Assembly (NCBI RefSeq): GCF_036711975.1
Contig: NC_091972.1
Location: forward strand, 16,807,001-16,871,000
DNA length: 64,000 bases
From: Onthophagus taurus
Taxonomy: Eukaryota; Arthropoda; Insecta; Coleoptera; Scarabaeidae
Direction of reading: 5' to 3'
Part shown: positions 1 through 13,700 of the stretch, piece by piece
Position numbering within the stretch: the stretch's first letter is position 1
Layout of the letters: each line of letters opens with the position of its first letter
The notes under the pieces: generated by a model
The model's input: only the letters and a program-made list of their open reading frames with translations
The model's database searches: none
Told to the model about the DNA's origin: nothing
Made by a program: the position numbers and the translations under genes

Positions 1-1690
1 CATAAATTAACTAAATTCAAGAAATCACAGCGACTTTATTTATGGATATTAAGCCATGACTTTTGTATCAAATTAAAGCTTAAATTCTCTTCTTTTGGAA
101 AATATATATTAATCAGTAGGTTTGATAATAAATACATATATTGCCATAAATAACAAGTAAGAAATCTGTAACTTTGGTTATCACCTAATTTGGAACAAAA
201 ATTGAAGAAATTCAAAAAATCACAGCGACTTTATTTATGGATCATGGTTTTTATATCAAATTAAAGCCCTAACTCTCTACTTTTGGAAAATATATATTAA
301 TCAATAGGTTGGATCATAAATATATTGCTATAAATAAATAAGAAATCTGTAACTTTGGTCATCACCTAATTTGGAACAAAAATTGGCTAAATTCAAAAAA
401 TCACAGCTACTTTATTTATGGATATTAAGTAATGGTTTTTATACCAAATTAAAGCCCAAACTCTCTACTTTTGGAAAATGTATATTAATTAATAGGTTGG
501 GTTATAAATATATTGCGATAAACTACAAATAAGAAATCTACAATTTTTGTCATCACCTAATATGGAACAAAAATAGACTAAATTAAAAAAATCACAGCAA
601 CTTTATTTATGGATATTAAGTCATGACTTTTATATCAAAGTAAAGTCCAAACTCTCTACTTTTGGATGATATATATTAATCAATAGGTTTAATCACAAAT
701 ATATAGCGATAAATAATAAATAAAAAATCTTTAATTTTGGTCATCACCCAATTTGGAACATAAATTATTAACTAAATTCAAGAAATCACAGCGACTTTAT
801 TTATGGATATTAAGCCATGACTTTTATATCAAATTAAAGCCTAAATTCTCTTTTTTTGGAAAATATATATTAATCAGTAGGTTTGATAATAAATACATAT
901 ATTGCCATAAATAACAAGTAAGAAATCTGTAACTTTGGTTATCATCTAATTTGGAACAAAAATTGAAGAAATTCAAAAAATCACAGCGACTTTATTTATG
1001 GATCATGGTTTTTATATCAAATTAAAGCCCTAACTCTCTACTTTTGGAAAATATATATTAATAGGTTGGATCATAAATATATTGCTATAAATAAATAAGA
1101 AATCTGTAACTTTGGTCATCACCTAATTTGGAACAAAAATTGGCTAAATTCAAAAAATCACAGCTACTTTATTTATGGATATTAAGTCATGGTTTTTATA
1201 TTAAATTAAAGCCCAAACTCTCTACTTTTAGAAAATATATATTAATCAGTAGGTTGGATCATAAAAATATTGTGATAAACAACAAATAAGATATCCGTAA
1301 TTTTCGTCATCACCTAATATGGAACAAAATTGAAGAATTTCAAATAATCGCTGCATCTTTATTTATGGATATTAAGCCATGACTTTTATATCAAACTAAA
1401 GCCCAAACTTTTTACTTTTGGAAAATATATATTAATTGATAGGTTGCATCATAAATATCTAGCTATAAACAACAAATAAGATATCTACCATTTTTATCAT
1501 CACCTAATATGGAGCAAAAATTGATAAAATTCAAAAAATCGCTGTTGACTTTATTAATGAATACTAAGCAATAATATTTATATCAAATTAAAGCATAAAC
1601 TCTCCTTTTTTGAATAGTAAATATTAACTAACACTTTGGATTACAAAAATATTGTAATAAATCATAAATAAGCAATCTATAATTTTTTTC
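1..1690. repeat. ~190-bp tandem satellite with 761-bp higher-order period
   Basis: Nine consecutive copies of an AT-rich monomer are visible. The anchor phrase around ctaaattcaagaaatcacag recurs near 11, 205, 387, 578, 772, 966, 1144, 1333 and 1524, so monomers are 178-194 bp. The blocks at 11-386 and 772-1143 are almost identical to each other, while neighbouring monomers differ more. This gives a four-monomer higher-order unit of about 761 bp. The last two copies are the most degraded. The array runs off the left edge and stops just before the first peptidase exon in the window, so it lies in an intron of that gene. Confidence 0.9.
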
Positions 1691-1704
1691 TCGTTTTATT
1701 TTAG

Positions 1705-4700
1705 GAGTTGGTGTCCAGCAATACAAACCAACGTAACTGGCGAGGCATCCTTATTGCTCTCCTTGTCATCGTGGTCGTTTTGGCGCTCATTGTAACTTCC
1801 GTGGTCCTGTTGACGCCGCCGGATGAAGGTCCTCGCGTAAAAGGGACGCGATTCAAACTCCAAGACATTCTTAGTCACGACTTTCAGCCCCTGAGGTTTA
1901 ACGGCACGTGGGTTTCAGGTTAGTGGAAAAAGTTTTCCGTAGAGGCAGAACGATTGCTAAGTACTAACACGAAGTAACTTAACGTCACGAAAATTTTCCC
2001 AACTTTCAATGTAATAAAATACTTGAAGATAAACTCGTGAATAACTCCGTTTCGATTCGATGGAAATGCGTGCGCATTCTTTGGATTAAAACTAAATAAT
2101 TCATTTTCTCGCAGCCTGAAATATTCCACCATCAAGCGAAATAGCCCTGTAAGGTCGTGCTAATTTATTGAAATACTACGGTACGTGGACGGTTCAAAAC
2201 CGTAAATGTCACGGAACGTGGGTGGGACTTAAATTGTATTATCGAGAAGGTTACCTTTCGAAATGCGGTCGCTTTGCTGTGCGATCCACTGCGACGAAAC
2301 CCGCTGACACAGAATATGTCACAAACAAGGGTTTTGTAAAGTTCGCGTATGCGGTAAAATTGTGAGGTGAACCATTTTTATTTCAGAATATTGATTAATA
2401 TAAAAATTATTAATGATACATGTATCTAATTTAATTAAATTTTGAACAAAATTGTGTCAAAGTTATAATTTAACATAAAAGTTTCAGGAACGAAAAGCAT
2501 TTTCAACTTGTCGTCTTATTTTACCAGAAAAACTCATGAACACTGCGCAAAAAATTAATTTGTAGCCGACATTCTCCCCTTATAGCTAGCTTTAAATCTG
2601 TCCATTGCGGGTGAAATGTTAGCAGACAACTTGGACATTCAGATTAGGAGATTACAGGATTACCTTCTCCGTGATATAAGAAAAAGGTAAAAAATGTTTT
2701 TAGTACATTTTCACGAATTCAGCAGAAACGGCTGGGACATCGAGTCTCCCCGAGTAGAACTTTCGTAATTAGCTTGGATTTACATAATCAAATATTCCTT
2801 TGTGCCACTAAATCCGCCGGCTTTTGAGCTTGGAGATAAATATTTCTTGATAAGTATCTCTTATTTCAGATGAAGAGATCATCTTTAAAGATCAGTGGGG
2901 TGGCATTAGCCTTATGCATATCGGCAATCTTACCATCAAACCTTTAATGTCAAACCACACTTACGTAAGTAACGTTTATACCTTTTTTTGTTAACTCGAA
3001 TCTAGAAACTTTCGTAACTCGCCGAAAGAATATTTTATGAACACTCAATATAAAAAATTTATGACCAAAACTTTCGGACATAAAACATCACATCCATTAT
3101 ATTAGATTGCTCTTTGTCGATAAATTGTACCACTTTATACTTATATGATTTTTTTTATTCAAAAAGAATATTGTGTTGTTTTCACAATATCAGTTCGTAT
3201 TTTCGCTTAAAATACCTTTTCGCAACCGAGAGAACTCGGCGAACGCTTTACTGAAACATCCCACCAGTTTAATCATTGATTTAAACTTCACCGAGTGTAA
3301 CAGGTGCTTGCTGGATGACCTAAATAAGGTCCCATTTCAGACGCTAGGCAGCCAAGCCGTCTGGCGAATACAGACGAACTCCTTTACATATTCATTTTTA
3401 CGACTTCTATTTCTACCTTAACCGGGGCCGTAGTGTCCGAAGAGTAAACGTAAAAGTTTCTACATTTCAAAAATTTACTTTCCACGCTTCCATTTTCATA
3501 TTAAACTTGGAAACTTTCAGAGTCGACTAAACGCGGTAACATTCCAATTGTCCCCCGATAAGAAGTACTTATTATTGGCGCAGAACGTACAGAAATTATT
3601 CAGGCACTCTTACCTAGCTCAATATGTGGTATACGACATTCAGACTGGGTAAGATGATTTTATTTTATTTATATATTATAATCCTTTACGATTTCTTACG
3701 CTTTTTAGAAACGACTTTCCACTTCGACCATCGCCTGAAGTGGATGAACATCCATTCTTGCTTCTCGCCATGTGGGCTCCTCGAGGAGAAGCTCTTGTTA
3801 TGGTTCAGAATTATGATATTTATTACAGACCGGCACCACTCTCACATATTGGATACAGAGTTACAAATACTGCAGTTCCTGGTGTGGTTAGTCATGGTGT
3901 TCCAGATTGGCTATATGAAGGTATCATAAATCTTAATTTAGCTTAAATAATCATACAACTCACTCTGTCACTTTATACGATTGTGTTATCTAATTTAATG
4001 TTATTTTAATTAAAATGTTATTAATCTTTCAACACATAATTTCTGATGATAGCTGAGTGCCGAAACTAGTAAAACTAAAAGTAAATTAATTAATCCTTTC
4101 GTTCCCAAATTAATTCCACTATGTGGTAGCCATATAATTACCATAGAAAGGAAGGAAGGAAAGGGTTAAAGACCTTTTAATGTTCTTAAAAATTAAATGT
4201 TGTGCCAGTGTTATAATACGCTGAAGAAAAACAGCTTGCATGATGGAGATGCGGTTAAAGAATTACTTTAGATTGGCATGGAAAAAGGAAAGCCGAAATG
4301 GAGCTGGAATGAGATGGCTGCTAGGTTGCTGTCAGAAAGAGGAAACAGTTGGAATGAAGCAAGAAAGATCAATTTATTTTAGTTGTTGCACAAATGGAGA
4401 AAAAGAACACTAATCCTTTCCCGCTATTTTGTGTAGGTTTATTTTAAAGAGAAAATCTTTGACAACAGAGAACTTATAGCTTGTATGATAATAGTAGCTT
4501 AGGACATACAAAAAACTTCTGTAGCAGATGAACAAGATGTGTTGATCCAATGAAAACTACAAATAACAAAGGTTGTGAGGTTTACAATTTAAAAGAGCTC
4601 CAGTCCAGCTGTAAATCCATCTGTCACTGGTAATAATAACACACAAGAAGCTGCAAGAGCATCCACGTCTGCTTAAACAGAAGCAACAAATAAGTTGAAC

Positions 4701-7700
4701 TAAAAAAAGAAATCTGCAGCAAGCAAACAAGCTAGGTTCAGACTACTCATCCAAGTGAACCCAAGTGCTCAAGGAGGTACAACGTTAATCATAAAACATA
4801 ATATACAACACTTCCAAGGAGAAGAGATCAGAAAGTATGAAATGCAAACTACCATAGTTATACAAGTATGCTTACATATTAACCGCAAGTCACTAAATGA
4901 CTCAACAACAATACAAAGAATTGTTTACAAAAATAGCCCTGGTATTTATAACGCCTGGTATATTGCTGACGGCTATTAATGTCACAAACTGTAATCATGA
5001 CTCAAGTGGTGAACCCACTTATTGGCTCACTGACAATAATAAGGTACCGGACCCGCTGGACTCCTTCACCTCAGGCTTAAAATCATATTGAACATACATA
5101 CACGCAAGTCTCTGTATTCTATTTAGTGCGGTAGTGGCGGTAACCTGTAAGGTTTTAGATCATACTACTGCACCATTTGGGTGACAAACCCCATGTCTTC
5201 CCAATCGCCCTTCGGCACTGGCCAAACGCGACACTAGCTTTCTTTACTCTATTATCTAGATGTGACTTCCACGATAGTTTGCTATCCAGAGTGATACCCA
5301 GATATTTAACCTCTTTAGAGCTTAAACAAAACTGATCTTTCCCTATCTACCTAACATTAAACAACAACCATAACCTCGCCCAACCTTATAACCCGCAGAT
5401 CATTGACACTGGTAAACAAAACTAACCTTACTCTCGGGATTATTGACCGTAAAAAGAAAGCAAGTAAATAATAATTAATGTATCAATTAATAATTTCATC
5501 AATTATTACTTATTAAAAGAAACTGCCAAGAAAAGCAAAATAAATCAACATGTTGGCATACTTGTTGCTTCAAGCGTATGTTTCTCAAGGAGAGTTTAGA
5601 GTGCTACAGTCTACATTCAAACCGATCTTGGATCTGGTTCCAAAAGACACTGTCTTACGACCACTCTTTTATCTACCATATTCTGCAGATATTTCAATTT
5701 CAAAAGATACAGTACTTGGCACTTTACTGATCACACAGTTGTTGAAAAAACTGCAAGTAGCAGACAGCAAAATTTATAAATGAAGTAGAGATTTGAAAAT
5801 ACAGCAGAATAACTGTGTCTCTTAGAGGATGCTCCATTCCTCAAGCAGAATCAACAAAATATCGCGATCTCCACTTTGATAGCAGACTAAACTGGAAGAT
5901 CTGGCATCATGATCAGATTAGACTCAGAACTAGACAAACGAATTATAGTCAAAACAAATTTCTTAGATTGATTACCAATGCTTATAGTTATGTAACCAAT
6001 TAAAAACTGCATGATTTCGAAATCAAATGGGTCTAAGAAAGATTACTGCGACATTCCAACGTTGAAGCCATTCAGTTCCTGGATAATACCCAGGCACTTA
6101 CAAAATTGAAGAAAATTAAACCTCACGAACATTTATAGTATCAAAACTAAATTTAGTGTGAGTAAAATTTAATCTTGGGAAAATGTAAATTGATGCATTT
6201 AGCCCTCATTCGTTTTGCTTGTTATTCAGGTACAACTCACTACTATCCGTGCCAAGAGTCTAGGCCCTTCACTTTAGAGATATCTTCGCAACCGCTCGAT
6301 GAAAAAAATTGCGGTAAAGTTTGATGTAATCACTAAACATTTCTACGCAACAAAATAGGTATATCAAATAATTGCGTTTGTACGATTCCGTTATATGTTT
6401 TTCAAAGTTATGTTTCTCTAATTCCTTTAGAACAATTTTATTTAAGCTAATTATAAATTAAAAAGAAAGCATCCAATCCGGCTGGTGTCTATTCCAGACA
6501 GGACGCCGCGCCTTTATTTACTTACATAAAGAAATAAAGGCGCGACGTCCAGTCTAGAACACAGTCTCTTCTGTTTGGACGGAACCCTCCAATGATTACA
6601 AGAAACTATACCGCAATTTTTTTCATCGATCGGTTTCGAAGATATCAATCTGTAAAGTGAGGAGCCTTGACCTTTGGAATGGATAGTAGTAATAAATTAT
6701 TTGTAAATTGTAAAAAGAGTACTAAGTATTTTTTAACTTCGTTTTAAGAACTTTCATTTATAATAAAATATAAGCTGAATGAATTCTAAAATTTTCTCTA
6801 ACGCTTTTCACAAAATAAGTTTGATAAATTTCCAACCGCGTAATTTTATAGTTTCGCAATGAGCTGAATATAGATAATGTAACTTCGAATCCATCAAACG
6901 AACAAATAATTAAAATAATGTGTTTATAATTAATTTCATTATGTTAATAATTTAATACAATTTCTCTCGAAATACATTATAGAACCTCATTACCCACAAA
7001 CCACAAATATCGATAAATTTTCAATCTCAACAACATCCATTAATAATATTACATTAATTAAATAGGTTATTATAACAAATTTATATATTATGAGAAAATC
7101 TTTTACATATACCCTACATTTGAAACTCATATTGTAACGCTTGGTATTCAAGTGCTAACGTTGCAGATTCCACTTATCCTAGCAAAATCGCCTGTAATAG
7201 CCACATCGGTATGCCAAACTCGACTCACAAATCTATATTCGCTTGCAGAGGAGATCCTCGGCGTTAACAGCGCAATATGGATGTCGAGTGATGGCCATAT
7301 GCTGGTATTTGCCTCTTTCAACGACACACTGGTCGAAGAACTGCGGTTTCCGTGGTATGGATCGCCAAACGAAGGCAGATTATATCCGGACATTCGATCT
7401 TTGAGGTACCCAAAGCCGGGGACGAGAAATCCACAGGTCAAGTTGACCGTGGCCGATCTTGCGGATCCCCACAACATCCGGATGAAAGAGGTTAAGCCGC
7501 CGTCTCCGCTTCACAACATGTACGTAACTGATTATAAAACAATATCAAGGTTCGTCCGTGCATAATTAAACATCTTATTATCAAGTTAGTGCTTTAAAGT
7601 TTTGATTAACATTTTTACGCAAATTGTTTTAAAAACTATTCATGAATTTAACTATAAAATTGTAGCGCTTTGGTTACTTTGTTTTTAGGGAGTATTACTT

Positions 7701-10700
7701 CACTGCTGTTTCGTGGATTAGTTCGACTGAAATTTCTGTGGTTTGGTTAAATAGGGCTCAAAACTTTTCTCTCGTTTCTGTCTGTAGAACACCGATGTGG
7801 CATTGTCAAGAGGTAAGTTAATAAATTCGAAAAAAATGTACTCTTTGGTACTCAAATTTACGATATAACTCGTACAGTAAAGTTCCAAATCTCCCGATAG
7901 AAAGGTACACGCCTGTATACTTGGAATAAAAGGATTACAACCCTGGTCGTTCAATATTTATGACTAATAAACACGCCAAGAGCCGTTAGATGGAAATTAC
8001 GTTAGATATCAACGACGTTTAGATTACGCACCCTTTTCGAACACCCCTATTTAAGTGTTCGTATTTTGAATACAAAAGATTTTATTATAACCGTAACTTG
8101 GATTAAGGCTATGGATTAAGATTAAAGTTAAGTAACCAATTAATACAAGCTATTAATAAATGGAGACATAATATTCCAACAGCGGGCAATCCATGAATAA
8201 CCTATTGATTTCATGGTTAAATCGACATGTGACCCATTTCCTTTGTCTATTGAATCGTCGTCATAAAAAATTCAATCTTGCCATTCTTTTTGACTTTATC
8301 ATTTTTCTTCATCACTTTAGTTATCTTAATAGTGTACCTAATTTTCACATAAAGTGAAGAAGTTAGTGAGTATTATTAAAATGGATTACCGTAATTAACT
8401 TGGCGATTACATCGCGAACACAAAATGCCATGCACGAAACATACTACTTTACAATTACTACGAATAAATTAGGCATAAAATCTTACGTGTTTAGTGTGAT
8501 AAAGATTTCGGCGACATGCAAATGAAAATTTTAGGAATTCCTCGTACTATTTTTACAACCTCATTTTTATTCATGTAGACTCAAAGGGTGTCAGGTGATG
8601 GAAAAGGATGGGTTGATATGGGCGACAGTCCTCTATTTGGAAGTGATAGTACCAACTACATCACGGTTGCACCAGTCAGAGACGGACCAGCAGGATATTT
8701 TAGACATGCAATATCTGTTAATATCCCTAAGAGGAGGGTGGCACCTTTAACGCACGGAAGATTCGAAGTATCCAGAATCTTAGCTTGGGATCGACAAAAC
8801 GATGTAATGTGAGTTTTAATTACGTTTTAAAATCCAAGTTACAATTTATAATTATTACGAGCATTCTACAGTTATTTTCTCGGAATACCCGAAGGAAAAC
8901 CAGGTCAACAACACCTTTACAGAGTAGCCTCAATGCCTCCTAGGCACGGCGCACCACTTCAACAACCAATTTGTTTAACGTGTGTGGCAGAACCTACACC
9001 CACAGAACCACCGTTTTATTTTTACGATCATGAATTCGCCGTAAAAAATCGACCCAAATCAGAAGAATGGCCGGAAGGTGAAGATGCCGATGAATACACC
9101 ACCCCAACTCCAAGAAGAAGAAGAAAAAAACCAAAAGAAGTGAGAATAGAAAGACCTTGTTTATTCCACAACGCTATTTTCAACCCAATTTCGTCCAGTC
9201 ATTACGTTTTGGAATGTTTAGGGCCGGGAGTTCCGACGAGTAGTTTGTATCAAGCAACTATTCCAACACCAAAATTGTTAATGGTGTTACAAAATAATAG
9301 TTTGCTAAGAGAGCGTTTAGAAAAAATGGCTCTCCCGCAAATAAAAACATTTCCCGTTCGAATATCAGGTGGTTTTCAAGCTCATGTTCGATTACATTTA
9401 CCTCCGGGACTAAGGGAAGAAGAAATCACACGTTATCCTTTAGTGGTTCAAGTGTATGGAGGTCCGGGAAGTCAATTAGTTACCGAACGATGGAGAATCG
9501 ATTGGAACACCTATTTGGCTGGTAATAAAGATTTTATAATTGCTCAGATTGACGGGAGGGGTTCCGGCGGCCAGGGACATGAATTACTACATAAAGTTTA
9601 TTACAAATTGGGTTCCGTGGAAGTTGCTGATCAGCTGGAAGTCACCGAGTAAGTTCCCTATATTGATTGAAATAGTTCGAATTTAGTTGGGAGATATTTG
9701 ATTTTCAGGTATTTGAAAGACACCCTGCACTATATCGACAAACGGAGAGTCGCTGTTTGGGGATGGAGCTATGGAGGTTTCGTGGCTGCTCTTGCACTTG
9801 CTAGTCCTAGAAATGTTTTTCATTGTGCCATTGCGGTAGCTCCAGTAACAAATTGGAAATTATACGGTAAAAAATTAATCATATAGATATTTTTTATTTA
9901 CGTGTGCTGTTTAGATTCGGCGTATACCGAACGTTATATGGGATTTCCTAACGTAACTGATAATTATAAAGGTTATGATGAAGCCGATGTGAGTAAAAAG
10001 GCGGAACAACTAAAAGATAAAATGTTTTATTTGGTGCATGGTACGGCGGATGATAACGTACACCTTCAACAATCGATGGCCTTAGTTAAAGCGCTAGCGG
10101 AAGCAGGAACTCTTTTTAGGCAACAGGTACGGTTTCGTGTCAAGTAGAGTAGAACGCCAATTACGTTAATTACGATTTTCGATTGAAATTTATTTTACAC
10201 AAAATATAGCAAATTATAAACTATTACTTAGGTTAAGCTTAATCTTAACACCACCTAAATATTTTCAAAATCGTATTTCCTTAATTTCTTTGTCTTAAAA
10301 ACATTCTATTAAGATTGTTACATAGATGAAGGACATTTCCGAAGTTGCGAAGATGTTGGTTTAGTGAACATGGTTTGGGTTAAGTTAGCTTCAATTAGCT
10401 AGCTGGTGACCTTAGGTTAACTTTAATATTGCCGACAATAATTATGCTCTATGGGGTAATGTTGCCTACGAGTTTTTGTGTTGCTGATTCTGGTGAGGAT
10501 AGCTTTGCATCAATTTGTTTTCTTTTCTTTTCTTTGATTACTTATCTCAATTTGGAGTGGTGTAGTTTGCGACCGCACTGGAACTTAGAGTGACATAAGG
10601 ATGAATCTTTGAAGATTCATGATGGTCGTATCAGGATCAGAAGAAGACAGTAAATTTTCTGTTACGAAACATATGAAGCTAATTGTGGACACTAAGGTAT

Positions 10701-13700
10701 GAGGTGCTATAAGTTATGAAGTAGGTCTCGTTCGATTTCGATTAGATCAAAACCAATATGAACTCCCAGTAAAATATGACTGAGATGGTAGAATTAATAA
10801 TAATAATAACATCTTCCACAAACTCTACAGCACTATAGACTGCTATGAATACAACATTTCAAGAGAAAGTTGACCATCTGTTACAAGCGATGCCACGAAA
10901 GCATCGGGAAAGCGCTTTATTAGTTGAACGTTTCTGCCAAGTTTGAAAATTCTACCCCTTCTTAGTGTTGCAATTCCCATACCACTTAGTATATACAGGT
11001 GCGCAGAATGACCTCGCCGATTTGGTAAGCTCATAAAAATCAAACCAAGCAAGATACAAGAAAAATGTTTTTATTTCTAGAAAGTATACATAATCTAGTT
11101 TTTGATTAACCTGCTTTAAAAATAACATCACTTAAATGGCGATCTTCATTGGTATAAATACACTGACTTAGTCTATTCTGGTAATTTTCAACAAGCAACT
11201 TCTTGAGATATTGCCTCTTTAAAAGCTCCCAAAGTTTTAGGATGTTGCTGGTATACCTTGCATTTCAGGTCAATTACAAGGAGTTAAGTCGGAAGAATGC
11301 AAGGAAATGAGACGTCCAGAAAATTTTACTCTTAAAATCCCGAGGGTTCGACGAGATGTGAGGGATGTCGCACCATCCTATTGGACCCATACACTTTCCT
11401 GTCCATGTTCTTCAAAAAGATCACCCAATCTAGGCCTGAGAAAATTCTCGAGATTACCGTTACAGTAACTCCGTTTTCTTCAAAAAAGTACTGACCCCAC
11501 ACACCAATCTCAAACACAGCACATCACACTGTAACCTTAGGACTGTGTAGTGGTCGTTGGTGAGGGTGCCGAGGGTTATTGTCTGCCCAATATCTGAAAT
11601 TTTGTGAAAAAATGAGCTCATCATTGCGGCGAGGAGTGTTTTTAAGTTCTTGACACAAACTGTACGGGTTTCATTACCTCTTTCGTTCAGTTCTTGTGCA
11701 ATCGCAATTTTGTAAGGATGGATTTTCAGTTCTCTGTGCAAAGTTCTCCGAATATTTTGATCCTATAACCGTAGAGCAGCCGCATGTTTCCGTGCAGAAC
11801 GCTGTGGAGATTGATTAACCGAAGCTCTCACAGTAGCCACATTTTCCGGTCCTGTTGCAGTTCGAGGACTTCCAGTAGATTTAAGTTTTAATGCACTACT
11901 TGTTTATCTAAAGTTTGTCACCCAATTACGCAGTTTTTTTTATCGGGAATTTTTGATATTGGCCAGTCCGGGGGTATGTACGGTTGCAAAATTGGTTGGG
12001 TTGGGTTGAATTGGGTTGGTAGGAGATTGCCTATATCTAGGTTAATGATTTTGAAGTTAAAATTGGATATTACTGTGGTTACTTTTATATTGTTGTTGAT
12101 TTTCGAAATCTTGCGCTGCTATCAGCGATGGACTAGGGATGGTCAGAAATGTCGTATAAAAGAAACCAAGAAGAAAAGACTCGCCATCTTCAACTTATGG
12201 TAACAAGAGACCGATTATCCTATAACGAAAGTCGTCCTATAACCTTTCAAACGATTTACTGCAAAATCAGAGCTTTAAGTTATAATCATATAGGCCACAT
12301 TTTGTAAGGGTAATACAAAACTGTTCAACACCAACCGCAAGTTTAGAGTGGTATAGTGTAATGTGCAGCAGAAGTTTTCGGATGTCGTCCGAGTTAACGT
12401 CAAGAAATACCAATACAAATTTCTTTTTGTTGTTTAGAATGACTATTTCTTTAGACTCTTTTCTTATTCTAATCTTACACTATTCGTCTTCTAGGGGATT
12501 TTCGGCATTGAGCTGTTTTATCGCTCGGTCTCAATAATACACAGTCTTATTGGGTTTTTTGTGTAAAAATAAAAAGATCAGTTTCTAAGAGTGTAGAGTA
12601 GTTATATAACTCAAGTACCATTTCGGGTCTGGTTCATGTTGAACATGTCAGTCTTTTATTGTTAGAGATCCGAAGTACAAGGGCGTGGTTATATAACTCA
12701 ACTCTGTGATGCAAAACTGTCACATTTGTACGCAAAGTTAATGCACCCGAGCAAATGTGATCTCTTATGCCGCAAAACCGATGGCGCTGTCAGGTCTAGG
12801 CATGGCACGATAAGATCTGGCTGAGTTTGATTTTGCACGGCCCGTCGCGTGCAAACTTGTATCTTCGCATGCGTGTTATTCAAATTTGTTTACGAAATGG
12901 CTGTTCGTAAGCAAGAAGACGTTATGCGTGAATTTATAAGTATATACCAAAGAAATAGATACTTGTCTTTCAAAAGGGACAACTAGTGGATATGTGGATA
13001 GAAATAAAAAGGATGAAAGGCTGGTAGTGGAAGTTTTTAAGCAAATATCAGCCATTCTACAATTTTCAGACTGTCGATTCTCACAATGTTCAAGTGAATA
13101 ATGTATCCTATTATTTTTAAATAAAGAACTGTAGAAAGCTTTATCTATTTTATTTATTCGTTGAGTAGGGTTAAAATACATAAGGACACTATACATGATA
13201 ACGAAACAGTATCATATAAGTGCATCTTCAAAATTAAAATTCCCCTATTCTTGATATGTAACACGATCATGTTGCCAAGGCACGAGTCCATTATCAATAA
13301 AGTACCTTACAAAACGTTCTCGGACATATTTTACATCCATGCGCAAATAATTCCTATAGTGGAGATACTGGATACTGGAGAATACTGGTTCCGTTTTTTT
13401 CAGCCAATTTTTACCCATTTTGAGCTCTTCCCTTCTTTCTTCTTCTTCATTATTATAGTATTACATTCATTATAGTTAAGAAGTCGCAACTCACTATGTA
13501 ACTGATACAAAAATTGATAAGTAAATTTGAACCATGTGTTCCATCATTTTCATTTCTCATTTGCTCGCATGCAAACATGCTTTAGTTTTGCATCACCGTG
13601 TATGGGCCTCTTTAAGTCTAACGTAAACATAACAAACACAAAAAAACATTCTATACAATTTTCGTAATGGTCATATTATAATAGGATGCGCCTGCATTAG

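Noticed and set aside
2168..2365. 65-codon open frame in a peptidase intron considered as an alternative exon
   Set aside because: Phase and content do not fit between the flanking exons, which join perfectly without it.
11976..12030. TTGGG-rich stretch considered as interstitial telomere repeat (also CCCAA runs at 46262, 51688, 52150)
   Set aside because: Only a few irregular units, and the insect telomere repeat TTAGG is not seen.
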